64,000 nucleotides of DNA. Origin: CAKZNE01 sp002695025 (GTDB lineage: Bacteria; Bacteroidota; Bacteroidia; Flavobacteriales; Schleiferiaceae). The notes beneath the pieces are model-generated. The model saw nothing but the letters and a program-made list of their open reading frames with translations, did no database searches and was not told the origin of the DNA. Shown piece by piece: positions 8,065 to 16,285 of the stretch. The stretch spans positions 1-64,000 of the forward strand of contig CAJWML010000014.1 of assembly GCA_913043285.1 (NCBI GenBank), in the 5' to 3' direction. The number at the start of each line of letters is the position of its first letter. The stretch's first letter is position 1. The translations under genes and the position numbers were made by a program.

Positions 8065-8631
8065 TTAGTGTTTTGATGTTTCCTGTTGTACCGTATACCG
8101 CAGTTCCACCATACCATCCTTATAGGCAGTACTGTCTTTCAGGTGAAGCTGCCGCTCCGTTCCTATATGGTCAAAAAAGGGTAAACCGTCCCCTAAAATA
8201 ACCGGCATAATGGACAGTACGATCTCATCAGCCAGGTTTTGCTGAAGAAAGTCTTTGGTAAGCCTGGAACCACCTACCACCCATACGTTCCGGAAATGGG
8301 GTTTTAAGCGTTCGCTTAGTAAGCGTTGTAGTGTGCCGGAGTAGAATTCCACGGTTCCCCTTTTGTTGGGTAAATCCCTGTTGGTGAGTACTATTACCGG
8401 GGTGTTTCCGTAAGGCCAACCCAGTTCCAGGGCATGCTCATACGTACGGGAGCCCATCACATAACAGTCTACGGACTGCAGGAATGTGGTGATCTGTTCT
8501 TCGGTAAGGGTAGTGCCTTTTTCGTAATGATCTGTGGATTGCATCCAGGAGACGTCTCCGTTCTTACGGGCTATAAAACCGTCCAGGCTGGAAACCATGT
8601 GGAGGGTTATGGTAGGTGATTGATGGGACAT
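8065..8631 (-). CDS. dihydrofolate reductase family protein (RibD C-terminal domain)
   Basis: The 188-residue protein matches the RibD_C/DHFR-like fold: N-terminal ITLHMVSSLDGFIARKNGDVSWM, a nucleotide-binding turn in YVMGSRTYEHALELGWPYG, VWVVGGSRLTKDFLQQNLADEIVLSIMPVILGDGLPFF and a final strand MVELRYTV. Members use NADPH to reduce a pterin-like or pyrimidine substrate; stand-alone ones such as this have no proven physiological substrate. It is cytoplasmic. It leads the group that includes the TPM and DUF4440 genes. Confidence 0.92.
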   Translation of the reverse strand: MSHQSPTITLHMVSSLDGFIARKNGDVSWMQSTDHYEKGTTLTEEQITTFLQSVDCYVMGSRTYEHALELGWPYGNTPVIVLTNRDLPNKRGTVEFYSGTLQRLLSERLKPHFRNVWVVGGSRLTKDFLQQNLADEIVLSIMPVILGDGLPFFDHIGTERQLHLKDSTAYKDGMVELRYTVQQETSKH

Positions 8632-8711
8632 GGAAGCTTATCTTAGACGATACACTGCAAAACTGAATGATCAAAGATAATGAAGCATAATGGACCTTGT
8701 CCGCCTGAAAT

Positions 8712-9104
8712 TCAGATAACGCTTTCATGCCGGGCCCACCATTCCTCTCCTTCGGTTAAGGAGTCAATGGCTTGGTCAGCAGCTTTATGATATTCGCAGC
8801 TCTCATAATGGAACGGGTTGTTACCAATCCTGATCCTGTTTTTCGCCTGGTAAAATTTTATGGTCTTGGGAGGGTAATGTTTTCCTTGCGGATATATTAC
8901 TCCGCTGGCCGGTGCTTTGGTAATTTCTATATAAAAGCTGGCGCCCCATTGGCTGAACTGGATACCAATGATGTCTATTGAATTCTCATTATACCTGCGG
9001 AAGTGTGGATAGCTTCCTTTAAATCCAAGTAGCCTGAGTTTTGGTACAAAAAGCTCCTTTAGAGCCTGGTCCATTAATTCTCTTTTTTCTTTCCAGCTTG
9101 GCAT
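8712..9104 (-). CDS. DUF4304 domain protein
   Basis: The 130-residue protein has the build of DUF4304: an N-terminal helix (ELMDQALKELFVPKLRLLGFKGSYPHFRR), strands with DIIGIQFSQWGASFYIEI, and a C-terminal helix with the EEWWARHESVI ending. DUF4304 proteins occur widely as orphan genes and in polymorphic-toxin immunity neighbourhoods; no function is established. There is no signal peptide. It stands between two other small orphan genes on the same strand. Confidence 0.8.
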   Translation of the reverse strand: MPSWKEKRELMDQALKELFVPKLRLLGFKGSYPHFRRYNENSIDIIGIQFSQWGASFYIEITKAPASGVIYPQGKHYPPKTIKFYQAKNRIRIGNNPFHYESCEYHKAADQAIDSLTEGEEWWARHESVI

Positions 9105-9185
9105 ACACCAGGGCAGTTAATTTTGATCTAAAGATAATTAAGAATAATATCCCGAATATGAAGGGAAAAGCCTGACACGAGTATA

Positions 9186-9419
9186 CTAGCCACTTATGTT
9201 CACTTCAATATCAATATGAGTCTGCGGATCCCAGGCTTCAAATGAATCCCTGAAGTGCATATGCAAATGTTCAAGGTGGAGTAATTCGTTCTTTACTTTT
9301 TCAAAGAAGTTGCAAAGCTCCATCAGATTTTCTCTTGAAGAATAGATGATCCCCAATTTCCCTTCTTCGGCAAAGGGACCATCTTCATCACTATGTGTTT
9401 GGGATAGGTAGAGTTTCAT
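9186..9419 (-). CDS. small hypothetical protein (77 residues)
   Basis: A 77-residue acidic, cytoplasmic protein with no recognised family. The pattern GIIYSSRENLMELCNFFEKVKNEL followed by HMHFRDSFEAWDPQTHIDIEVN suggests one helix and two strands and recalls small immunity-like proteins, but this is only an impression. Coding potential is supported by ordinary codon use and a clear ATG at 9419. It sits between DUF4304 and a lipoprotein gene, all on the minus strand. Confidence 0.6.
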   Translation of the reverse strand: MKLYLSQTHSDEDGPFAEEGKLGIIYSSRENLMELCNFFEKVKNELLHLEHLHMHFRDSFEAWDPQTHIDIEVNISG

Positions 9420-9493
9420 TGCAAATTAGAGTTAAGAATGGATCACGATTTTTAAATTCGAATAACTTAGGGCCGTTTCAGGAAGGTTACTTT

Positions 9494-9991
9494 TTAATTT
9501 ACCGACTGGTTTTCCTTTCTGTTTACGTGTAAAACTACAGGGTTCTTCCCGTCTTTATCTCTTTTTCTGCGGCCGTAAACACCTATTTCAAAGTCATTAG
9601 GATCGGGATTACCGATCTCCCGGGGATGTACATAGGTATACATGCCACGGTGCTCATACGAAACAACCCAGCCTTCTGCCTGCTCAAAATGCATTACTCC
9701 AAAGTCACCGGAGGGGCCTCCGGGGTATACGGGTCCGGATTCTTTCATAATGGCTATTGCCGTTTCTTTCAGATCCGGTATGGTATCAGCATTGAAGAAT
9801 ATAAGGTATGTTCCATTTTCAAACAGTACCCAGTCCTGGAATTCAGGATCAAGTACCAGCCGTACGTGATCTTCCAAAGTCAATTCCGGATCATATTCCT
9901 TCTCACTGGCCTGCTTATGAAAAACCGGAGCCGGGCGGTTTTGGCAACCCATTAAGAACAAAAAACCTAAACAGAATATTACTTTCTTCAT
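9494..9991 (-). CDS. hypothetical lipoprotein
   Basis: The 165-residue protein begins with a lipoprotein signal (MKKVIFCLGFLFLMGC). The mature part includes LVLDPEFQDWVLFENGTYLIFF, a Gly-Pro rich loop and GWVVSYEHRGMYTYVHP, suggesting a small beta-rich domain; no family is recognised. Its ATG overlaps the TGA stop of the upstream GDYXXLXY gene by 4 bp (ATGA), so translation is probably coupled and it belongs to the DUF2157 - GDYXXLXY operon. Confidence 0.8.
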   Translation of the reverse strand: MKKVIFCLGFLFLMGCQNRPAPVFHKQASEKEYDPELTLEDHVRLVLDPEFQDWVLFENGTYLIFFNADTIPDLKETAIAIMKESGPVYPGGPSGDFGVMHFEQAEGWVVSYEHRGMYTYVHPREIGNPDPNDFEIGVYGRRKRDKDGKNPVVLHVNRKENQSVN

Positions 9992-10563
9992 TTATCTGCT
10001 TTATCAAACTCACGTACCGAAACTCCGTTGATCACCACATCCTTTAAAACGGCATCCCCATTTTTTACGCTCACCAGGGCATAGGTTACCTGGCTACTGT
10101 CACGCTGAGCCTGCAGGTAGGCTTGTTCGGCCTTGGGAGCTTTGCTTTCTTCCATGTAAAAGCGATTAAAGGGATAGTCTACCCTTAACTGCGCAGAGGT
10201 ATCAAAACTTATTAGCGTGGCAGCTATTTTGGTTTTGATGTAATCCTCACCCGGGTCGGGAACTTGTTTGGAGACAGAGTCCAGAACGGCAAAACCCAGG
10301 GAGTCAAGGGATAGGAAAGCATAAACGGTTTCGCCTATTTTCCAGTTATCCGGGTCGGTGATGTCAAAAGTATTTTCGTCAAAGTTCAGGGTAATGTATT
10401 TTCCCCGGAATGGGTCTTCCGGGTCTACCGGGGCCGTTTTGAAACGGTATTCAGTGCCACTTTCCAATACCTCATTCTTAGCCCATATCATGCTGGCCGG
10501 AATGTACAGTTGTACCAGTGCCACCATAACGAAGAGGATGACCGTTATCCACTTAGTTCTCAT
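9988..10563 (-). CDS. GDYXXLXY domain membrane protein
   Basis: The 191-residue protein has one N-terminal transmembrane helix (about 7-27) and then the GDYXXLXY-type domain; here the name-giving motif reads GKYITLNF (residues about 56-63) after TEYRFKTAPVDPEDPFR. This family is usually encoded next to DUF2157 or DUF4401 membrane proteins, as here: it overlaps the DUF2157 gene by 11 bp upstream and the lipoprotein gene by 4 bp downstream. Its role is unknown; it probably forms an envelope complex with DUF2157. A diverged fragment of a second GDYXXLXY gene lies at 12006-12100. Confidence 0.88.
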   Translation of the reverse strand: MRTKWITVILFVMVALVQLYIPASMIWAKNEVLESGTEYRFKTAPVDPEDPFRGKYITLNFDENTFDITDPDNWKIGETVYAFLSLDSLGFAVLDSVSKQVPDPGEDYIKTKIAATLISFDTSAQLRVDYPFNRFYMEESKAPKAEQAYLQAQRDSSQVTYALVSVKNGDAVLKDVVINGVSVREFDKADK

Positions 10564-11839
10564 GTCTACGCTTTTTAAGGGTATAGTAATTCACCAGGAA
10601 GAAACCTACACCTACGGATACGAACAGTATGCCCCGTGCTACAAAGCTCAAATCGCGGTCAAAAAAGCGGCATATAGCGAGAATGCTGATAATGAGAAGA
10701 CCATAATTGAGTAAGCCCAGGTGGTCCTGGCGTATTCCGTTCCGCAGGGTCATTATTCCCACTAACAATACACAGCAATTCACCAACACCACGGCAAAGG
10801 AGGAAAACAGGCCGATGATAAAAGTGGGGATGAACAGGAGAAATATAAAAGCAATAGGACTGGTACTCAGGCTGACCAGCGGGTTAATGCGTATCATACG
10901 GATAAGCAGCACCAGCGCCATAATGGAAAGTAAGCCGGAAACCCAAAATTCCGTGGAGCCAATGAGTTCATCCGTGTTCAGGTAATCTGAACGCAGATCT
11001 TCCCAGAACCAGTCAAAACTCAATACCAGTAAAAGTATAGTGGTACCTGTGGCTCCGAGTATACGGTATCCGTTGCCTGCCGGGTGTTTTTTTTCAAAAA
11101 ACTCCAGGCTGCCGATAAGGTAAAAAAGCCCGAACAGGCTGAAATAGGCTATGAACATGAACTCCTCGGCCCGGTGAGCCAGTGTGCCCAGGGCTATTAG
11201 AACTGATACCGGTATCAGCCAATTGTGAAAGGATATGGAATTGCTCCCGGGTTTTTGAACGGCCAGCCAATAATAGTAGGGTAGTATTCCTAAAAGGAGT
11301 AACCAATAAATATCAGGTTGGAGATCTGTAGTATACCAATAACCCGTATCAGCGGCAAAGAATGCTGCGCCCACAATGTAAAGCAAGGATGCTACCGTAG
11401 ATCTCATAATGTAGGGCAGGGGAAGGATGAGCAGGAGCCAGCTAAGCATAAATGCATCCAGCTCACCGGGTATGTGGTAGATCTGGCTGATGAGCGCCAT
11501 GCAGGCTCCTACCGCAAAAACCAGGAAGGTGGCACCTCCCTCGCGCCAGCCGCGATTATCAGTTTTCTTAAGGAGAGCATACACGCAAACCAACTGCCCG
11601 CTTACCAGTGGTAAAAAGGCCAGGGTGGTTTTTATATCCAGTGAAAGGGTATCCCAGTTGTGGGCAATGATCAGGATAATGCCCAGGCCTACCAGTATGG
11701 CCCCAATGATACCGAAGACAATAAAGAGAGGGGAGAAGGGAGTATGCTTGTCCACATAATAGGAGCGTATCCGTTCGGCAGTTTCCGGGCTTATAACACC
11801 GGCTTCTACCAACTCAGGTATGTCTTTCTCTATACTCAT
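10553..11839 (-). CDS. DUF2157 polytopic membrane protein
   Basis: The 428-residue protein carries the short N-terminal DUF2157 segment (IPELVEAGVISPETAERIRSYY) followed by roughly twelve hydrophobic segments starting at LFIVFGIIGAILVGLGIILI. Function is unknown; these proteins are nearly always paired with GDYXXLXY proteins, as here (11-bp overlap). The first 15 codons and the upstream spacer belong to a 210-bp sequence repeated perfectly at 17400-17609. The normal upstream neighbour was probably the GNAT gene now at 17505, from which it is separated by the island. Confidence 0.9.
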   Translation of the reverse strand: MSIEKDIPELVEAGVISPETAERIRSYYVDKHTPFSPLFIVFGIIGAILVGLGIILIIAHNWDTLSLDIKTTLAFLPLVSGQLVCVYALLKKTDNRGWREGGATFLVFAVGACMALISQIYHIPGELDAFMLSWLLLILPLPYIMRSTVASLLYIVGAAFFAADTGYWYTTDLQPDIYWLLLLGILPYYYWLAVQKPGSNSISFHNWLIPVSVLIALGTLAHRAEEFMFIAYFSLFGLFYLIGSLEFFEKKHPAGNGYRILGATGTTILLLVLSFDWFWEDLRSDYLNTDELIGSTEFWVSGLLSIMALVLLIRMIRINPLVSLSTSPIAFIFLLFIPTFIIGLFSSFAVVLVNCCVLLVGIMTLRNGIRQDHLGLLNYGLLIISILAICRFFDRDLSFVARGILFVSVGVGFFLVNYYTLKKRRHEN

Positions 11840-12005
11840 AACCGGGATGCCAGGTAAGGCATGGTTTCAGGGGAAGCAAAATACGAATATCGGGCAGTAC
11901 TTAACCCGGTTTGATATCAAACACTTTTTGCTCCTTGTTCTCGGTAAAACCAATCTTCTCATAAAACCGGTGCGATTCCCTGCGGATCACGTTGCAGCGC
12001 ACCCG
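11796..12005. repeat. 210-bp perfect direct repeat, left copy
   Basis: This sequence is identical, base for base in my hand comparison, to 17400-17609 (constant offset of 5604). It spans the first 15 codons of the DUF2157 gene, the 61-bp spacer and the last 33 codons plus stop of the GNAT gene. Identity ends sharply at 12005. The two copies bracket the island 12006-17399, and recombination between them would restore a simple GNAT - DUF2157 arrangement. Confidence 0.95.
11901..12005 (-). pseudogene. 3' fragment of GNAT acetyltransferase gene
   Basis: The last 34 codons and the stop of the intact GNAT gene at 17505-17939 are duplicated here, reading VRCNVIRRESHRFYEKIGF and onward to the C-terminus. 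The 5' part is missing; upstream on the minus strand the sequence switches abruptly to a GDYXXLXY-like fragment. It has no start codon in a sensible place and is a remnant created by the duplication. Confidence 0.92.
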
Positions 12006-12100
12006 CGGTTTAGGATAGTGTATTTTCCGCGGAAGGCGTCCTCGGGATCTATGGTAGCCATCCGGAACCTGTATTCGGTGCTGGTATCCAGCCCTGGTAC
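12006..12100 (-). pseudogene. fragment of a second, diverged GDYXXLXY gene
   Basis: On the minus strand this 95-bp stretch encodes TEYRF...IDPEDAFRGKY...LN, which matches residues about 35-63 of the intact GDYXXLXY protein at 9988-10563 at roughly 18 of 28 positions by hand alignment. The fragment starts right after the stop codon of the propeller gene and ends at the GNAT fragment, with no start codon. It is too diverged to be a copy of the neighbouring gene and points to a lost paralogous DUF2157-GDYXXLXY pair or DNA from a related strain. Confidence 0.85.
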
Positions 12101-13780
12101 TTATTGGTTTGGCATTGGAACTGAGGTTGGAAAAGGGCTTAAAGTGGTATGAAGAAGCTCCTGTAACTGTGACCATGACAGGCCATCCAGTGAGGTAGCC
12201 ACTTCAATATGTCCTTTGTAATTAAGCCATGCAGCATATACGTTGGAAGCACTACTACAAACTGCGGGACTAGAGCGGGTGGTACCTATTCCTCCTATAA
12301 ATTGGTTTCCAGACCAGGTTTTTCCACGATCAAAGGAGGCAATTATACGCAATTGCCCGCTTTTACCACTGGAGTTAAAGAGGCAGAATATCGTATTGTT
12401 TTTCACACATAAGCCAGGGGCCCCGGTAGCAGAATTTTCTACACGATCGCTCTTTACAGGAGTTGCCTTACTCCATTTTTTACCTCCATTTGTAGAGCGG
12501 GAAAATAGCAGTTCCTGGTCTGAGACTCCGGTGAATGCACAAAAAAGCGTGCTGTTGATAAACCAAAGGGCCGGATACTGCACGGGCTGATTGGAAGTTT
12601 CCGGAGAATTAAGTGTATGCCATTTTGCTTTTTTTGATGAGAGGTTGATAGAAATCAAATGCAGACCGTTGGGAGCAGTGCTGTACATGCAAAATAAGGT
12701 AAGGCCTACCACGCATACGGATACACCGGTAATTGTTTGTACACAACCGGGTATACCGGGTTGTGTGGATTTAATTATCCTGGGGTTGCTCCACTTTTTA
12801 GGATCATTGCGTAAGGCCCTTGACCATGCCAACACTTCACTATCGCCTTCCTTACTGATAAAGACGCAGTAGATATGCTTCATCGTATAGTCCATAGCGG
12901 GGGCCTTTTTCAAGGTGACCTTTGGTGCAATGGTGCGCTCTTTCTCCCATTTGATACCTCCATCGGTGGAGAGGGTATATTTTAAATCGCCTTCCCTTTC
13001 AAAAGCACATACCAGGGTACTGGGCTGGCTATTGGTTTGCTTAATGTATACATCAGGACTTATAGCGATCAATGCGGGAGGTCCGGGGCTGACATGAGTA
13101 GTTTCAGGTGGAGTATTAATGTCCGGATGTGTATCAGGTGCGGCCGTTGTGCCTACCAATGCTTCATTAAAGAGGGCAAAATCGGTGGGTTGTGTCACCT
13201 CACTTTCCCCGAAGGGAGGGATAAGTTGTACGGTGTCATACAGACTCAGTGCGTGATCATTTTGCATCATGATCAGGTCGCCAGCCAGTTGTGAATCCGT
13301 TCCGGACAACGCGAGATAAACGGTATAATGATGACCATCAATCAGATCATCAGTTGGAAATACGAGGCACTGATAGGGCCCCACACGGTTAAACCAATTG
13401 TACCGCTGCTCTAGGTTTATCCATCGATCAATCCGCTCCTGAGCGACTTCTAAAGATATTTCCTCAAAATCATCCGTATCAGTATCTGTTGGCGGTGTAA
13501 GTGGCTTTGGCAAGGACCGGAGCGGACAGATCTTAATATCGGCATTATTAAGTTTCTGTTGTTTGTCATACTCAGCGGGTAGAATAATAAGAGCGGGTTG
13601 TCCTTCATGAATACCCGGGTAGCAGTGGAGAGGACCATTGTGACTGTTGCCCGTATAGTGGTAGGTTGTCCAATAACCGGCAAGGATACTGGCAGGATTC
13701 ACAGCAAAGTTCAGGATGGCTTGTTTGGCCCCTTCAACGGAGATAGATGTATCAAGTTTCATGGTTTGTATGTTTTTCAT
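12101..13780 (-). CDS. cytosolic protein with C-terminal sialidase-like beta-propeller (Asp-box repeats)
   Basis: About 559 residues from ATG at 13780 (a TTG at 13792 and an ATG at 13762 are alternatives). There is no signal peptide. The N-terminal 200 residues (SISVEGAKQAILNFAVNPAS, GYWTTYHYTGN) are not recognised. A Pro/Thr-rich linker (about 205-235) leads to a beta-propeller of about 310 residues with Asp-box motifs STDGGIKW (about 271-278), STNGGKKW (429-436), SFDRGKTW (482-489) and a degenerate SLDGLSW (530-536). No clear sialidase catalytic Arg triad or FRIP motif is visible, so lectin-like binding is more likely than hydrolysis. A motif shared with the lectin gene lies 50 bp upstream. 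It is followed directly by a GDYXXLXY fragment at the island edge. Confidence 0.85.
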   Translation of the reverse strand: MKNIQTMKLDTSISVEGAKQAILNFAVNPASILAGYWTTYHYTGNSHNGPLHCYPGIHEGQPALIILPAEYDKQQKLNNADIKICPLRSLPKPLTPPTDTDTDDFEEISLEVAQERIDRWINLEQRYNWFNRVGPYQCLVFPTDDLIDGHHYTVYLALSGTDSQLAGDLIMMQNDHALSLYDTVQLIPPFGESEVTQPTDFALFNEALVGTTAAPDTHPDINTPPETTHVSPGPPALIAISPDVYIKQTNSQPSTLVCAFEREGDLKYTLSTDGGIKWEKERTIAPKVTLKKAPAMDYTMKHIYCVFISKEGDSEVLAWSRALRNDPKKWSNPRIIKSTQPGIPGCVQTITGVSVCVVGLTLFCMYSTAPNGLHLISINLSSKKAKWHTLNSPETSNQPVQYPALWFINSTLFCAFTGVSDQELLFSRSTNGGKKWSKATPVKSDRVENSATGAPGLCVKNNTIFCLFNSSGKSGQLRIIASFDRGKTWSGNQFIGGIGTTRSSPAVCSSASNVYAAWLNYKGHIEVATSLDGLSWSQLQELLHTTLSPFPTSVPMPNQ

Positions 13781-13829
13781 TCCAAATTTCAAAGGTTTGC
13801 TGCATACTTGTACCCTTGAAAATATCGGA

Positions 13830-13848
13830 TTGGTAAAAACGGATGTTT
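13830..13848 (-). promoter_or_regulatory. shared 19-nt motif upstream of the propeller gene
   Basis: On the minus strand this reads AAACATCCGTTTTTACCAA. A near-identical copy (two differences) is found at 16112-16130 on the plus strand, upstream of the lectin gene. The core AAAC-N4-GTTT is an inverted repeat, as expected for a dimeric regulator. It lies 50 bp before the ATG at 13780 and just past the 3' end of the response-regulator gene. Confidence 0.6.
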
Positions 13849-13852
13849 ATAG

Positions 13853-14527
13853 CTACAAGAGAGGCAGTTCTTCCGGATTTATGAGGTTGTTTTTTACCGC
13901 ATAAAGTACCAGCCCAGCGGTGTTTTTCATACCGGTTTTTAACAGGAGGTTGTTTTTATGACCTTCAACAGTGCTTTGTGATATGAATAACTTTTCACCA
14001 ATTTCCCGGGCGGTGTACTGCTGACAGATGAGGTGTAAGACTTCTTGTTCACGTTGGCTGAGTTGGCTATCAGGTTCAAATTCAGGTCGTGGAGACCGGC
14101 TGGAAATTTGTTCGGCCATAACTTCTATCTGGTCTTCGGTAAAATAATGCCCACGTTCCATTACCTGTTCAATAACGTTTACAAGTTTTTCAGGTGCTAT
14201 ATTTTTAGGCAAGAAGGCGTTTACACCAGATTTCAGCATAAATCCCATAAAGGTACGCTGGTAGTAGGATGACAGCATAATAACCTTGAGCAGTGGATAG
14301 TGCTTGCGTATGACCGTAAGTGTTTTGGTTCCATCCATTTTCTGCATGCGCATGTCCAGCATTACAATATCCGGTAATATCTCAGTTTGTGCCAGATATT
14401 CCAAAAGTGCAGTTCCGTCATGGCATACGTGTATCACGTGTATATGATCGAACTCTTCTATAAATTGATGCAAAAGGGAAGCAAACATCTTCTCGTCATC
14501 GGCAATAGCCACCTGGATACTATTCAT
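13853..14527 (-). CDS. LuxR/NarL-family response regulator
   Basis: The 224-residue protein has a receiver domain (acidic pair D10-D11, phospho-acceptor D58 in VMLDMRM, K108 in FLPKN) and a C-terminal LuxR-type helix-turn-helix (LSQREQEVLHLI, AREIGEKLFISQSTVEGHKNNLL). ATG at 14527 is chosen because MNSIQVAIADDE starts the receiver fold and overlaps the kinase stop by 8 bp (ATGAATAG), a sign of translational coupling. It is the partner of the kinase encoded just upstream and is the best candidate to bind the 19-nt motif found upstream of the propeller and lectin genes. Confidence 0.93.
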   Translation of the reverse strand: MNSIQVAIADDEKMFASLLHQFIEEFDHIHVIHVCHDGTALLEYLAQTEILPDIVMLDMRMQKMDGTKTLTVIRKHYPLLKVIMLSSYYQRTFMGFMLKSGVNAFLPKNIAPEKLVNVIEQVMERGHYFTEDQIEVMAEQISSRSPRPEFEPDSQLSQREQEVLHLICQQYTAREIGEKLFISQSTVEGHKNNLLLKTGMKNTAGLVLYAVKNNLINPEELPLL

Positions 14528-15299
14528 AGCGTTTGAGTTTTGGAAGTTGTAAGGGAACCCTAAGGATGAATTGCATACCCTGATTTTGGGCGGGTTGAAA
14601 CCGAAAGCTTCCCTGAAGCAGTTGTGTACGCAGTTCAATGTTGTGCAGGCCTAAACCTTTTGAAGGTATATCGGGCTTAAAGCCGACACCATCATCTACG
14701 ACCTGCAGGACCAAGCATTTGGGAGAAAGCCGGAGATACACATCAATGGTATGCGCTGCGGCATGTTTGACGATGTTATTTACAACTTCCTGAAAGATAC
14801 GGAATACCTGTAGCTTGACTTTGGTATTGAGGGAGTATTGAGGGTGCATACTGGCCCAAAAGCGGATGGTGAAATCTCTTTTGAGGGGCTGAAGGTGGTT
14901 GATCAGCAGATGGTCAAGCAGAGCTTCTTCTATTAAAGGGGGGCAGAGGTCATGTGAAATGGCACGAGCGGTTTGTACACTATTATTGATAAGCTCACTG
15001 TAATGGGCAATGGGTTGATTACCGTGACTGGCGAGTGCCAGAATGCTGAGTTTACTGAGCAGCCCATCGTGTAACTCAAGGGCCATGCGATTTCGTTCGC
15101 GTTCCTGTATGGTAACACTGGTTTTGAGCAGTAGTTTCTGATGATTTATTTCAGCATTGGCCATTTCCTGCTGGGTTTTAAGCATACGCTGGAGGTAGAG
15201 GCGGGTAAGCCATACAATGGCTGTAACCATTAATGCCATAGCTGCGAGAACTATTGCTATCCACGTGGCTATGGTTTCAGGATTCTGCCAGTCCGCCAT
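14520..15299 (-). CDS. NarX/LiaS-type sensor histidine kinase
   Basis: From ATG at 15299 the protein has 259 residues: a transmembrane helix at about 11-33, a coiled region, the HisKA_3 dimerisation motif ERERNRMALELHDGLLSKLS with H77, and a HATPase_c domain with the N box EVVNNIVKHA (N174, N175) and the G1 motif VDDGVGF. It has no sizeable extracellular sensor part, so sensing probably relies on the polytopic membrane protein encoded immediately upstream, whose 3' end overlaps this gene by 31 bp. It should phosphorylate the LuxR-type regulator encoded downstream (8-bp overlap). Confidence 0.93.
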   Translation of the reverse strand: MADWQNPETIATWIAIVLAAMALMVTAIVWLTRLYLQRMLKTQQEMANAEINHQKLLLKTSVTIQERERNRMALELHDGLLSKLSILALASHGNQPIAHYSELINNSVQTARAISHDLCPPLIEEALLDHLLINHLQPLKRDFTIRFWASMHPQYSLNTKVKLQVFRIFQEVVNNIVKHAAAHTIDVYLRLSPKCLVLQVVDDGVGFKPDIPSKGLGLHNIELRTQLLQGSFRFQPAQNQGMQFILRVPLQLPKLKRYE

Positions 15300-15922
15300 A
15301 TATGATGGGTTAGAAAAATATAAAACAGGGGAGTAACCAGGGCATGTACCATCCATAAACCAAAAACAGTAGAAACTTCCTGATTTACCATAAAGTTAAC
15401 GGAAATAAACCACAGGCTATCAATGGCGTAATAGATAAGAATTCCTGCACATAATGCCAGATTAGGGAGTGTTTGCCTTTGGGGGTTACGCAATATATGT
15501 CCGAGGCTTATAAGACTGAGAGTGGCGATGAGCAGGCCACTGAGTACACGGCCGTAGGCATGGAAGTGGGTAGGTTGCCCCCAATCAGCCCCAAAAAGAT
15601 CCAGACCAATAAGCAGGGCACAAGCTATTATCATGCCTATAATGAAGGGATATTTACGGGGTAGGAGGTAACGGTGGAAAAGGAAGGTAAACAAGGCCAG
15701 TTCGGCCAGTCCGAATAGAGGAACGAGTATGAGGTTATTGCCGTATACAGTACCGATAAACCTGCTCAGCAAGTCGGTGAGTAATGCGAGGAGCAAGTAG
15801 AGGCTCAGGAGCTTGTAAAGACCGGTTAAATGTTTTCTGCGGGCTATGGTTATGATGACCCCGGTTAATGCGGTAGCAGGCGTAAGCAGCATTACAGCGT
15901 AAGCAATTTCCCGGTAGGACAT
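15269..15922 (-). CDS. polytopic membrane protein, probable sensor partner
   Basis: The 217-residue protein has about seven hydrophobic segments (first at IAYAVMLLTPATALTGVIITI, last at LWMVHALVTPLFYIFLTHHIW) with short loops. No family is recognised with certainty; similar small seven-helix proteins precede kinase-regulator pairs in many Bacteroidota. It overlaps the kinase gene by 31 bp and so belongs to one transcript with kinase and regulator. A candidate promoter (TTG-N20-TCTATTTG) lies at 15966-15996 on the same strand. Confidence 0.82.
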   Translation of the reverse strand: MSYREIAYAVMLLTPATALTGVIITIARRKHLTGLYKLLSLYLLLALLTDLLSRFIGTVYGNNLILVPLFGLAELALFTFLFHRYLLPRKYPFIIGMIIACALLIGLDLFGADWGQPTHFHAYGRVLSGLLIATLSLISLGHILRNPQRQTLPNLALCAGILIYYAIDSLWFISVNFMVNQEVSTVFGLWMVHALVTPLFYIFLTHHIWRTGRILKP

Positions 15923-15965
15923 GGGTAGAGTAGTAGTTTAACCGACTTATTGGAAATAACTAATA

Positions 15966-15996
15966 CAAATAGAGGGAATTATGCTGTGTTTTTCAA
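15966..15996 (-). promoter_or_regulatory. candidate Bacteroidota promoter for the sensor operon
   Basis: On the minus strand TTG (15994-15996) is separated by 20 bp from TCTATTTG (15966-15973), close to the -33/-7 pattern TTG-N19-TAnnTTTG. It lies 44 bp upstream of the membrane-protein ATG. It is part of the 363-bp divergent intergenic region 15923-16285, which also carries the 19-nt motif and the lectin leader; an 86-codon minus-strand frame there looks spurious. Confidence 0.5.
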
Positions 15997-16111
15997 GTGC
16001 TGGTTCCACAAATCGGATCACCCGTAAAGTTTTAGTCTGAATGGTGGTGTACGGCCGCTGGTTGAAGAACTCCAAAGGAATATCCTGAACTCTTCTGCAG
16101 CCGACAGATAA

Positions 16112-16130
16112 AAACATCTGTTTTTACGAA
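16112..16130 (+). promoter_or_regulatory. shared 19-nt motif upstream of the lectin gene
   Basis: It reads AAACATCTGTTTTTACGAA, matching 17 of 19 positions of the motif upstream of the propeller gene (minus strand 13830-13848). It lies 156 bp before the lectin ATG. The conserved core AAAC-N4-GTTT is palindromic. Confidence 0.6.
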
Positions 16131-16233
16131 ACCCCTAAAAACCATGGGGATTTTAAAGCGAGGTCTTCTGAGTTTTGTTGTGTATCCAGCTGGAAATTCG
16201 ATTGAGTAGCTACCTCCGGCAAGCGGGTGCAAA

Positions 16234-16268
16234 GGCGGAAGCTGAAAAGCCTGAAGAGAGTAGGTAAT
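16234..16268 (+). promoter_or_regulatory. leader element, copy 1 (lectin gene)
   Basis: The stretch beginning GGCGGAAGCTGAAAAGCCTG and ending in GAGAGTAGGTAAT is repeated in similar form at 16756-16790. Both copies begin 52-53 bp before the start codon of a small plus-strand gene. The constant spacing suggests a shared 5' untranslated leader with a common regulatory or translational role. Confidence 0.65.
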
Positions 16269-16285
16269 TTTTAAAGCAAATAGTA

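Noticed and set aside
11901..12176. 91-codon minus-strand frame covering the GNAT fragment
   Set aside because: It is a chance fusion of out-of-frame propeller-gene DNA, the GDYXXLXY fragment and the GNAT tail, not a real gene.
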